Source: Streptomyces humi
GTDB lineage: Bacteria; Actinomycetota; Actinomycetes; Streptomycetales; Streptomycetaceae
Length of the DNA: 46,718 bases
NCBI RefSeq assembly: GCF_001005085.2
Contig: NZ_LBMU02000056.1
Coordinates: 1 to 46,718 of the forward strand
Direction: 5' to 3'
Shown: positions 15,065-22,449 of the stretch, one piece after another
Position numbering within the stretch: position 1 is the first letter of the stretch
Layout of the letters: each line of letters begins with the position of its first letter
Position numbers and translations under genes: made by a program
Notes under the pieces: generated by a model
The model's input: the letters and a program-made list of their open reading frames with translations, nothing else
What the model was told of the DNA's origin: nothing
The model's database searches: none

Positions 15065-15691
15065 ATGGCCACGCACCTCCAGGGCTCCCTGTTCGACCAG
15101 ACCGACGAGCTACGGCTCGGCCCCCTCGACGGCGTCCGCCGGACCGAGCTGGGTTCCGGCGCCTGGATCGACGTGCTGCCCGGCTGGCTGAGCGGCGCCG
15201 ACGAGCTGTTCGAACGGCTCGCGGCGGAGGTCCCCTGGCACGCCGAGCGCCGGAAGATGTACGACAGCGTGGTGGACGTACCGCGGCTGCTCGCCTTCTA
15301 CGGCGAGGGCGACCCGCTCCCCCACCCGGTCCTCGCCGAGGCCCGCGACGCGCTCAGCCGGCACTACGCCGACGAGCTGGGCGAACCGTTCACCACGGCC
15401 GGGCTCTGCCACTACCGCGACGGCCGGGACAGCGTCGCCTGGCACGGCGACCGGATCGGGCGGGGCGCGCGGGCGGACACCATGGTCGCGATCCTCTCCG
15501 TCGGCGCCCCCAGGGACCTGCTGCTGCGGCCGCTGCGCGGCGGCCCCTCGGTGCGGCGCCCGCTGGGCCACGGCGACCTGATCGTGATGGGCGGCTCCTG
15601 CCAGCGGACCTGGGAGCACTGCGTACCGAAGACGGCACGGGCCGCCGGACCGCGGATCAGCGTGCAGTTCCGGCCGCACGGGGTGCGCTGA
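15065..15691 (+). CDS. alkB: AlkB-family 2-oxoglutarate/Fe(II) dioxygenase
   Basis: A 208-residue DNA or RNA dealkylation enzyme. AlkB oxidises N-alkyl lesions such as 1-methyladenine and 3-methylcytosine. The iron-binding facial triad is visible as WHGDRIG (H and D) and WEHCVPK (H). The 2-oxoglutarate-binding arginines are in GPRISVQFR. The nucleotide-recognition segment FTTAGLCHYRDGRDSVAWH precedes the triad. The start is ATG at 15065, with AAGGAG 12-13 bases upstream. It is divergent from the TetR operon. A LexA-like box overlaps the likely promoter. Confidence 0.9.
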   Translation: MATHLQGSLFDQTDELRLGPLDGVRRTELGSGAWIDVLPGWLSGADELFERLAAEVPWHAERRKMYDSVVDVPRLLAFYGEGDPLPHPVLAEARDALSRHYADELGEPFTTAGLCHYRDGRDSVAWHGDRIGRGARADTMVAILSVGAPRDLLLRPLRGGPSVRRPLGHGDLIVMGGSCQRTWEHCVPKTARAAGPRISVQFRPHGVR

Positions 15692-15778
15692 GACCGCTCC
15701 CCGTCAACCGCTGGACACCGGCATGTGGTTGGCTGTCCTCCGTTTCGATCTGCACGTACGGGCAAGGCCGGGGAGATC

Positions 15779-16531
15779 ATGCGGGCTGAGGTACACGAAG
15801 TCGCCGGAGGCACTTACCTGGTGCACGGCAGCCACACCAACTGGGTGATCCTCAAGGACGGGGACGCCGTCACACTGGTGGACACCGGCTACCCCGGGGA
15901 CCGGGAGGGGCTGCTCGGTTCCCTCGCCGAGGTGGGCGGTTCACCGGAGGCGGTGACGGCCGTACTGATCACCCACGCGCACAACGACCACCTCGGCTCG
16001 GCCGAGTACCTGCGCGACACCCACGGCGTGCCGGTCTACCTGCACGAGGCCGAAGTGCCGCACGCGCGGCGGGACTACCTCCAGCAGGTCGCCGTCGGTG
16101 ACGTGCTGAGGAACGCCTGGCGCCCGGGTGTGGTGCCCTGGCTGGTACACGTGCTGCGGGTCGGCGGCACCGAGCAGCACCCGGTCACCGCGCCCGAGGC
16201 GTTCCCGGCCGCCGTGGGCGCCCCGCTCGACCTGCCGGGCCGGCCGGTCCCGGTGCACACACCGGGCCACACCGACGGGCACACCGTCTACCACCTGCCC
16301 GAGGCCGGGATCGTGATCTCCGGGGACGCCCTGGTCAGCGGCCACCGCACCTCGCGCGTCCAGGGCCCGCAACTGCTGCCCGACATGTTCCACCACGAGC
16401 GCGCCCGCGCGGTGGCCTCCCTCGACCTCATCGCCGCGCTCGACGCCGACGCGCTGCTGCCCGGCCACGGCCCGCTGCACCGGGGGTCCGTGAAGGCGGC
16501 CGCCCAGCAGGCCCGCGACCGCGCCGTCTAA
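15779..16531 (+). CDS. Metallo-beta-lactamase-fold hydrolase
   Basis: A 250-residue MBL-fold protein. The binuclear zinc site is complete: THAHNDHLG, PGHTDGH, SGDALVSGH and LPGHG. The family covers hydrolases such as glyoxalase II-like and lactonase-like enzymes; the substrate is not predictable. ATG at 15779 is chosen because the family starts close to MRAEVHEVAGG. A GTG at 15725 in the same frame would add 18 non-conserved residues. The stop lies 10 bases before the next gene, so they are likely cotranscribed. Confidence 0.88.
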   Translation: MRAEVHEVAGGTYLVHGSHTNWVILKDGDAVTLVDTGYPGDREGLLGSLAEVGGSPEAVTAVLITHAHNDHLGSAEYLRDTHGVPVYLHEAEVPHARRDYLQQVAVGDVLRNAWRPGVVPWLVHVLRVGGTEQHPVTAPEAFPAAVGAPLDLPGRPVPVHTPGHTDGHTVYHLPEAGIVISGDALVSGHRTSRVQGPQLLPDMFHHERARAVASLDLIAALDADALLPGHGPLHRGSVKAAAQQARDRAV

Positions 16532-16541
16532 GGTTTCGGCC

Positions 16542-17777
16542 ATGGCATTGCAGATCAGCGCCACCAACCCGGAGCACCCCGCACTCCTGCTGGAACTCCC
16601 CTGGGACGTCCCGTTGGAGGAGTGGCCCGAGGAGTACCTCGTGCCGCTCCCCCGAGGCATCTCCCGGCACGTGGTGCGCTACGCCCGCGCGGGCGACGAG
16701 GTCATCGCGGTGAAGGAGCTGGCGGAGCGCCCGGCGCTGCGCGAGTACGAGCTGCTGCGTGACCTGGACCGGCTCACGATCCCCGCGGTCGACCCGCTGG
16801 CGGTGATCACGGGCCGCACCGACCCGGCGGGCGAACCGCTGGAGTCGGTGCTGGTCACCCGGCACCTCGGCGGATCGATGCCGTACCGCTCGATGTTCGA
16901 GACGACCATGCGGCCGGCCACCATGCACCGTCTCATGGACGCCCTCGCCGTGCTGCTGGTCCGCCTGCACCTGGCCGGGTTCGCCTGGGGCGACTGCTCA
17001 CTGTCCAACACCCTGTTCCGGCGGGACGCGGGGGCTTACGCGGCGTACCTGGTGGACGCCGAGACCGGCGACCTGCACCCGCAGCTCAGCAACGGGCAGC
17101 GCGAGTACGACCTCGACCTGGCCCGGGTCAACATCAGCGGGGAACTGCTCGATCTGGAGGCGTCGGGGGCGCTGCACCCGTCGCTGGACCCGATCGAGTT
17201 CGGCTTCGAGATCTGCACCCGGTACGGCGAGCTGTGGGAGGAGCTGACCCGGACCTCGGTGTACCCGGCGGGCAAGTACCAGTACATCGAGCGCCGGATC
17301 AGGCGGCTCAACGATCTCGGGTTCGACGTCGCCGAGATGCAGATCGAGCACTCCTCCAACGGCGACAGCGTCACCTTCGTGCCGAAGGTCGTCGACGCCG
17401 GGCACCACCAGCGCCAGCTGCTGCGGCTGACCGGCCTGGACGCCGAGGAGAACCAGGCGCGGCGGCTGCTCAACGACCTGGAGAGCTGGATGGCCACCCA
17501 GGACGACTACGCCCCGGGCGACCCCCTGGCCGCCCGTCCCGAGGTACTGGCCCACCGGTGGGTGCGGGACGTCTTCCGCCCCACCGTGCGGGCGGTGCCG
17601 CTGGAGCTGCGCGGCTCCATGGACCCGGCGGAGATCTACCACGAACTGCTGGAGCACCGCTGGTACCTGTCCGAGCGGGCACAGCACGACATCGGCCTGG
17701 ACAACGCGGTCGAGGACTACATCGAGAACGTGCTGCCCAAGGCACGGGAGACCCTGGAGCCGGTCACCCCGGAGTGA
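16542..17777 (+). CDS. DUF4032 protein with a kinase-like fold
   Basis: A 411-residue cytoplasmic protein of the actinobacterial DUF4032 family. The N-terminal half resembles lipopolysaccharide (Kdo/WaaP-type) kinases. An invariant-lysine-like stretch DEVIAVKELAERPALREYELL is followed by the catalytic-loop-like FAWGDCSLSNTLF and the metal-binding-like YLVDAETGD. The C-terminal half is the DUF4032 domain proper. The natural substrate is unknown. The start is ATG at 16542. It is 10 bases downstream of the MBL gene. Confidence 0.85.
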   Translation: MALQISATNPEHPALLLELPWDVPLEEWPEEYLVPLPRGISRHVVRYARAGDEVIAVKELAERPALREYELLRDLDRLTIPAVDPLAVITGRTDPAGEPLESVLVTRHLGGSMPYRSMFETTMRPATMHRLMDALAVLLVRLHLAGFAWGDCSLSNTLFRRDAGAYAAYLVDAETGDLHPQLSNGQREYDLDLARVNISGELLDLEASGALHPSLDPIEFGFEICTRYGELWEELTRTSVYPAGKYQYIERRIRRLNDLGFDVAEMQIEHSSNGDSVTFVPKVVDAGHHQRQLLRLTGLDAEENQARRLLNDLESWMATQDDYAPGDPLAARPEVLAHRWVRDVFRPTVRAVPLELRGSMDPAEIYHELLEHRWYLSERAQHDIGLDNAVEDYIENVLPKARETLEPVTPE

Positions 17778-17800
17778 ACCCCGGAGTGAACCCCGGATGA
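17767..17800 (+). repeat. 12-bp tandem repeat spanning a stop codon
   Basis: The unit CCCCGGAGTGAA is present twice in full (17767-17778, 17779-17790) with a partial third. The repeat begins inside the last codons of the DUF4032 gene, so the TGA stop is duplicated in frame. It probably arose by slippage and would guard against read-through. Confidence 0.7.
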
Positions 17801-17813
17801 GCCGCCACGGAGG

Positions 17814-18683
17814 TCAGTCGTGCGGCACCACGGCCACCGGGCAGTCGGCGTGGTGCAGCACGCCGTGCGCGACCGAGCCGATGCGCGCGCCGACCGCCGT
17901 CCGGTGGGCGCGCCGGCCCACGACCATCAGCTGGGCACGGGCGGCCACCGAGAGCAGTACCTGTCCGGCGCTGCCCATCTCCACGTGCTCGGCCACCGGC
18001 ACCGCCGGGAACCGCTCCCGCACCGGCCGCACCGCGTCGGCCAGCGCCTTCTTCTCGTACGGTTCCAGGCCGCCGGCCTCGTCCAGCAGCTTCATCGAAC
18101 CCGGGCTGTAGGCGAAGACGGGCGGCAGGGTCCAGGCCCGGACGACGCGGACCGAGGCTCCCCGGGCCGCCGCCGTCCCGAAGGCGAACTCCAGCACCGC
18201 CGCGCTGTCCTCGGGCCCGCCCTGCTGACCCACGACGACCTCCCGGCCGGCGGCCTCCGCGGTCGGCCGGTCCCCGGCGCGCACCAAGACGACCGGGCCG
18301 GCGGCCCCGGCGATCACCTGCTGGCCGACGGAGCCCAGCAGGAACCCGACGACCGGCCCGTGCCCGCGCGAGCCCAGCGCCAGCAGCTCGGCCCCGGCGA
18401 CCGCGTCCACGAGCACCTCGACCGGGCCGCCCTCCACCACGTCGACGCTCACCGAGAGGTCCGGATACCGGCCGGTGACGGCCCGCACCGACTCGGCCAC
18501 GCCGTCCGACACCCACCCGCGCTGGGCCTCCCGGTCACCGCCCAGCGCCTCGTGCTCCTCGTACCGCCAGGCGTGCACCACGCGCAGCGGCAGCTCCCGG
18601 CGGACCGCCTCCCGGGCGGCCCAGTCCAGAGCCGCGAGGCTCTCCTCCGTACCGTCGACCCCTGCCGTGATCGGGCGTGTCAT
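17814..18683 (-). CDS. Universal stress protein, tandem UspA domains
   Basis: A 289-residue protein with two UspA domains (about 3-140 and 155-288). Both carry the ATP-binding G-2X-G-9X-G(S/T) type motif: GSRGHGPVVGFLLGSVGQQV in the first and GRRAHRTAVGARIGSV in the second. Such ATP-binding Usp proteins are linked to dormancy and redox stress in actinobacteria. The start is ATG at 18683 with GAGGAGG 7 bases upstream. It is divergent from the receiver-flavoprotein operon and shares a promoter region rich in inverted repeats. Confidence 0.92.
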   Translation of the reverse strand: MTRPITAGVDGTEESLAALDWAAREAVRRELPLRVVHAWRYEEHEALGGDREAQRGWVSDGVAESVRAVTGRYPDLSVSVDVVEGGPVEVLVDAVAGAELLALGSRGHGPVVGFLLGSVGQQVIAGAAGPVVLVRAGDRPTAEAAGREVVVGQQGGPEDSAAVLEFAFGTAAARGASVRVVRAWTLPPVFAYSPGSMKLLDEAGGLEPYEKKALADAVRPVRERFPAVPVAEHVEMGSAGQVLLSVAARAQLMVVGRRAHRTAVGARIGSVAHGVLHHADCPVAVVPHD

Positions 18684-18746
18684 GCACCGGCCTCCTCGTC
18701 GGTTCCGCGTGTGCGTGATCAGTCTTCCGCACGGACGGATGCCCGC

Positions 18747-18803
18747 TGTGCACCGGTGTACAAGAGCGGTTCCCGTCGATCGAACATACGATGGGCGGGA
18801 ACC
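18747..18803. promoter_or_regulatory. Inverted repeats in the Usp / receiver-reductase promoter
   Basis: Perfect 8-bp arms GGTTCCCG (18768-18775) and CGGGAACC (18796-18803) are spaced by 20 bases. A separate near-palindrome TGTGCACCGGTGTACA lies at 18747-18762, with one mismatched pair around a perfect CACCGGTG core. Both sit between the divergent starts at 18683 and 18874 and could coordinate the two units. Confidence 0.5.
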
Positions 18804-18873
18804 GGTGCGGTGGCCGCGCTCCTGCTGGAGGGGCCGCCGTCCCGTGGAAGCAACGGCTCGGGGTGGGAGACGT

Positions 18874-20550
18874 ATGGCACAGGCTGCCGACGCGGCACGG
18901 ACCGTCATCATGACCGTGGACGACGACCCGGGGGTCTCCCGTGCCGTCGCCCGGGACCTGCGGCGCCGCTACGGCGCGTCGTACCGGATCGTGCGCGCGG
19001 AGTCCGGCGACTCGGCGCTGGAGGCGCTGCGGGAGCTGAAACTCCGCGGTGACCTGGTGGCGGTGATCCTGGCCGACTACCGGATGCCGCAGATGAACGG
19101 CATCGAGTTCCTCGAACAGGCGCTGGACGTGTATCCGGGCGCCCGGCGGGTGCTGCTGACCGCGTACGCCGACACCAACGCGGCCATCGACGCGATCAAC
19201 GTGGTCGATCTCGACCACTACCTGCTCAAGCCCTGGGACCCGCCCGAGGAGAAGCTCTACCCGGTCCTGGACGATCTGCTGGACGCCTGGCGGGCCAGCG
19301 ACTACAAGCCGGTGCCGGCCACCAAGGTCGTCGGGCACCGCTGGTCGGCGCGTTCGTCGGACGTGCGGGAGTTCCTGGCCCGCAACCAGGTGCCGTACCG
19401 CTGGTACTCGGTCGAGGAACCGGAGGGACAGCGCCTGCTGGCGGCCGCCGAGGCCGACGGGCAGCGGCTGCCGCTGGTGATCACGCCGGACGGGACCCCC
19501 CTGATCGAACCCGAGGCGCCCGAACTGGCCGCCAAGGTGGGACTGGCGACCACGCCCACCGCGGACTTCTACGACCTGGTGGTCATCGGCGGTGGCCCGG
19601 CCGGTCTGGGCGCGGCGGTCTACGGGGCGTCGGAGGGGCTGCGGACGGTGCTCGTGGAGCGCGCGGCGACCGGCGGGCAGGCCGGGCAGAGCTCCCGGAT
19701 CGAGAACTACCTCGGCTTCCCGGACGGGGTGTCGGGGGCCCAGCTCACCGACCGGGCCAGGCGGCAGGCCGCCAAGTTCGGCGCGGAGGTGCTGACCGCC
19801 CGCGAGGTGACCGCGCTGGAGGTCAACGGGGCCGCGCGGGTGGTGCGGTTCGCGGACGGCTCGGCGATCGCGGCGCACAGTGTGATCCTGGCGACCGGAG
19901 TGCAGTACCGGCAGCTGGAGGCGGAGGGCTGCGTCGGCCTGACCGGCTGCGGGGTGTTCTACGGCTCCGCGCTCACCGAGGCCACCTCCTGCCAGGGGCA
20001 GGACGTGTACGTCGTGGGCGGTGCCAACTCGGCCGGCCAGGCGGCGATGTACCTGTCCAGGTTCGCCAAGTCGGTGACGCTGCTGGTGCGCGGTGCGGAC
20101 CTGTCGGCCTCGATGTCGTACTACCTGATCCAGCAGATCAACGAGGCCCCGAACATCTCGGTCCGCAGTGACACGGTGGTCGAGGCCGCGCACGGCGCGG
20201 AGCGGCTGGAGCAGCTCACCCTGCGCCATGTGCACAGCGGCGACCGGGAACAGGTGGACGCCCAGTGGATGTTCGTGTTCATCGGGGCGGCTCCGCTGAC
20301 CGACTGGCTCGGTGACACGGTGCTGCGCGACGGGCGCGGGTTCATCCTGGCCGGACCGGACCTGACCGTCGACGGGACGCCGCCGGCCGGCTGGGAGCTG
20401 AACCGGCCGCCGTACCACCTGGAGACCAGCATTCCCGGCGTGTTCGTGGCGGGCGACGCACGGGCCGAGTCCGCCAAGCGTGTCGCGTCCGCCGTCGGAG
20501 AGGGAGCCATGGCAGTGATGCTCGTCCACCGGTATCTGGAGCAGTCATGA
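18874..20550 (+). CDS. Receiver domain fused to thioredoxin-reductase-like flavoprotein
   Basis: A 558-residue fusion. Residues about 10-140 form a response-regulator receiver (acidic pocket DDD16-18, phospho-acceptor Asp68 in LADYRMP, Lys119 in LLKPW). Residues about 150-225 look like a glutaredoxin/thioredoxin fold without its CxxC (HRWSARSSD). The rest is a class II flavoprotein with FAD motif GGGPAG (239-244) and NAD(P) motif VGGANSAGQAA. The CxxC of true thioredoxin reductase is replaced by GCGVFYGSAL, so it cannot reduce thioredoxin by the usual route. The start is ATG at 18874. The stop overlaps the next gene in ATGA. It probably receives phosphate from the kinase encoded next. Confidence 0.9.
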   Translation: MAQAADAARTVIMTVDDDPGVSRAVARDLRRRYGASYRIVRAESGDSALEALRELKLRGDLVAVILADYRMPQMNGIEFLEQALDVYPGARRVLLTAYADTNAAIDAINVVDLDHYLLKPWDPPEEKLYPVLDDLLDAWRASDYKPVPATKVVGHRWSARSSDVREFLARNQVPYRWYSVEEPEGQRLLAAAEADGQRLPLVITPDGTPLIEPEAPELAAKVGLATTPTADFYDLVVIGGGPAGLGAAVYGASEGLRTVLVERAATGGQAGQSSRIENYLGFPDGVSGAQLTDRARRQAAKFGAEVLTAREVTALEVNGAARVVRFADGSAIAAHSVILATGVQYRQLEAEGCVGLTGCGVFYGSALTEATSCQGQDVYVVGGANSAGQAAMYLSRFAKSVTLLVRGADLSASMSYYLIQQINEAPNISVRSDTVVEAAHGAERLEQLTLRHVHSGDREQVDAQWMFVFIGAAPLTDWLGDTVLRDGRGFILAGPDLTVDGTPPAGWELNRPPYHLETSIPGVFVAGDARAESAKRVASAVGEGAMAVMLVHRYLEQS

Positions 20551-22010
20551 GCGGGCAGTTGATGCCGTGCAGCGCGACGGAGATCGGGTCGCTGTTCCTG
20601 TTCGAGAAGCTGGAGCCGGAGCAGCTCGGGCGGCTGTGCGCGGCCGGCCGGGTGGAGCTGTTCCAGCCGGGTCCCGTCTACACCGAGGGTGATCCCGCGA
20701 CCTGCTTCTACGTGATGGTCCAGGGCACGGTGGTGCTCTCCCGGCGGGTCGCCGGGGACGACATCGAGGTCACCAGGACCTCGCAGCCCGGGGTGTACGC
20801 GGGCGCCATGCAGGCGTACCTCGGGGACCGGGTGCGGCAGGCGTACAACAACTCGATGCGGGTGACCGAGCCGACGCGGTTCTTCGTGCTGCCGGCGGAC
20901 ACCTTCGCGGAGATCATGCAGGACTGGTTCCCGATGGCCGTGCACCTGCTGGAGGGCCTGTTCTTCGGTTCGAAGAACACCCAGGCTGCGATCGGCCAGC
21001 GGGAACGGCTGCTGGCGCTGGGCTCGTTGTCGGCCGGGCTCACCCATGAGCTCAACAACCCGGCCGCGGCGGCCGTACGGGCGACGTCCACGCTGCGCGA
21101 GCGGGTGGCGAAGATGCGGCACAAGCTCGCGGTGATCGCCGAAGGGCCTTTCTCCCGGGAGCAGTTGGCCGGTCTGATCGAGATCCAGGAGCGCACCGCC
21201 GAGCGGGTCGCCAAGGCTCCCTCGCTCAGCCCGCTGGAGGCCTCCGACCGCGAGGACGTCCTCTCCGACTGGCTCGACGACCACGGCATGGACAACGGCT
21301 GGCAGCTCGCGCCGATCTTCGTGCAGGCGGGTCTCGACGTCGACTGGCTGGAGCAGGTGGCCGCGGCCGTGGACGACGAGATCTTCCCCAACGCGGTCGG
21401 CTGGCTCAACTACACCATCGAGACCGAGCTGTTGATGAACGAGATCGACGACTCCACGACCCGGATCTCGCATCTCGTCGACGCCGCCAAGCAGTACAGC
21501 CAGCTGGACCGGGCGCCGTACCGGGAGGTGGACGTGCACGAACTCCTCGACAGCACCCTGCTGATGCTGTCCGGGAAGATCGGGCAGGACATCCGGGTGG
21601 TCAAGGAGTACGACCGGACGCTCCCGTCCGTCCCCGCCTATCCCGCCGAGCTCAACCAGGTGTGGACCAACCTCATCGACAACGCGGTCTGCGCGATGCG
21701 GGACGGCGACGGCGGGCCGGGCGGCACGCTGACCGTGCGGACCGCGCTCGACCACGAGCAGCTGCTGGTGGAGTTCGGGGACACCGGGAGCGGGATCGCC
21801 CCGGACATCAAGGACCGGATCTTCGATCCGTTCTTCACGACGAAACCGGTGGGCCAGGGCACGGGCCTCGGCCTGGACATCTCCTGGCGGATCGTCGTGA
21901 ACAAGCATCACGGCAGCATGCGGGTGGAGTCGGTGCCCGGGGACACCCGCTTCCAGGTGCTGCTTCCCCTGACCGCCGAAGCACCCGAGTCATCTGAGGA
22001 GACGGTATGA
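20547..22010 (+). CDS. Cyclic-nucleotide-domain histidine kinase (soluble)
   Basis: A 487-residue kinase with no transmembrane segment. Residues about 15-140 are a cyclic-nucleotide-binding domain (FLFEKLEPEQLGRLCAAGRVE, then PGVYAGAMQAYLG). A histidine phospho-acceptor region follows (LSAGLTHELNNPAAAA). The ATPase domain is near the C terminus (QVWTNLIDNAVCAM, DTGSGIAPDIKDRIFDPFFTTK, GTGLGLDISWRIV). It is coupled by ATGA on both sides, to the receiver fusion before it and the UBP finger after it. It is the obvious phosphate donor for that receiver, with cAMP, another nucleotide or redox as possible input. Confidence 0.92.
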   Translation: MSGQLMPCSATEIGSLFLFEKLEPEQLGRLCAAGRVELFQPGPVYTEGDPATCFYVMVQGTVVLSRRVAGDDIEVTRTSQPGVYAGAMQAYLGDRVRQAYNNSMRVTEPTRFFVLPADTFAEIMQDWFPMAVHLLEGLFFGSKNTQAAIGQRERLLALGSLSAGLTHELNNPAAAAVRATSTLRERVAKMRHKLAVIAEGPFSREQLAGLIEIQERTAERVAKAPSLSPLEASDREDVLSDWLDDHGMDNGWQLAPIFVQAGLDVDWLEQVAAAVDDEIFPNAVGWLNYTIETELLMNEIDDSTTRISHLVDAAKQYSQLDRAPYREVDVHELLDSTLLMLSGKIGQDIRVVKEYDRTLPSVPAYPAELNQVWTNLIDNAVCAMRDGDGGPGGTLTVRTALDHEQLLVEFGDTGSGIAPDIKDRIFDPFFTTKPVGQGTGLGLDISWRIVVNKHHGSMRVESVPGDTRFQVLLPLTAEAPESSEETV

Positions 22011-22360
22011 GCGGCGACACCGCGATCGACCCGGAGGTTCCGCCGAGCGGTGCCGGGTGCGTGGAGTGCGACAAGGCGGGCGGCTGGTGGTTCCACCTGC
22101 GGCGGTGCACGCAGTGCGGGCACATCGGCTGCTGCGACGACTCGCCCTCGAAACACGCGACCGCGCACTTCCGGGAGACCGGACACCCGTTGATCCGCAG
22201 CTACGAGCCGGGCGAGGGCTGGTTCTGGAACTTCGAGTCGGGCGAACTGTACGAGTCCGGACCGGACCTGGCGCCGCCGACGAGCCACCCGGCGGACCAG
22301 TCCGTGCCGGGTCCGGCGGACCGGGTACCGGAGGACTGGGCCCGGACGCTGCGGGGCTGA
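22007..22360 (+). CDS. UBP-type zinc-finger protein
   Basis: A 117-residue protein with a ZnF-UBP domain at residues about 16-85. The zinc ligands visible are C18, C21, C34, C37, C42 and His50, His54 and His60. The aromatic GWWFHLRRC and GWFWNFESGELYE segments match the eukaryotic ubiquitin-tail pocket. In eukaryotes this domain binds the free Gly-Gly end of ubiquitin; bacteria of this kind lack ubiquitin, so the ligand is unknown. The acidic and proline-rich tail is disordered-looking. It is the last gene of the coupled three-gene unit. Confidence 0.92.
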   Translation: MSGDTAIDPEVPPSGAGCVECDKAGGWWFHLRRCTQCGHIGCCDDSPSKHATAHFRETGHPLIRSYEPGEGWFWNFESGELYESGPDLAPPTSHPADQSVPGPADRVPEDWARTLRG

Positions 22361-22400
22361 GCGCCCGGGGCTGAACACCGGGCCCGGGGCAGCCGCTTGA

Positions 22401-22437
22401 CCGCGCACCCCGGAACCGACGGTTCCGGGGTGCGCGG
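22401..22437. terminator. Long perfect hairpin between convergent genes
   Basis: Perfect 17-bp arms (22401-22417 and 22421-22437) enclose a 3-base loop. The element sits between the stops of the UBP-finger gene and the SGNH hydrolase gene. There is no T-run; such GC-rich hairpins usually terminate both strands in Streptomyces. Confidence 0.85.
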
Positions 22438-22449
22438 GTGCGAGGGGGA

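Noticed and set aside
15725..15778. GTG at 15725 as start of the MBL-fold protein
   Set aside because: It would add 18 non-conserved residues; the family begins near the ATG at 15779.
19321..19570. Thioredoxin domain as an active disulfide reductase
   Set aside because: No CxxC is present in this segment.
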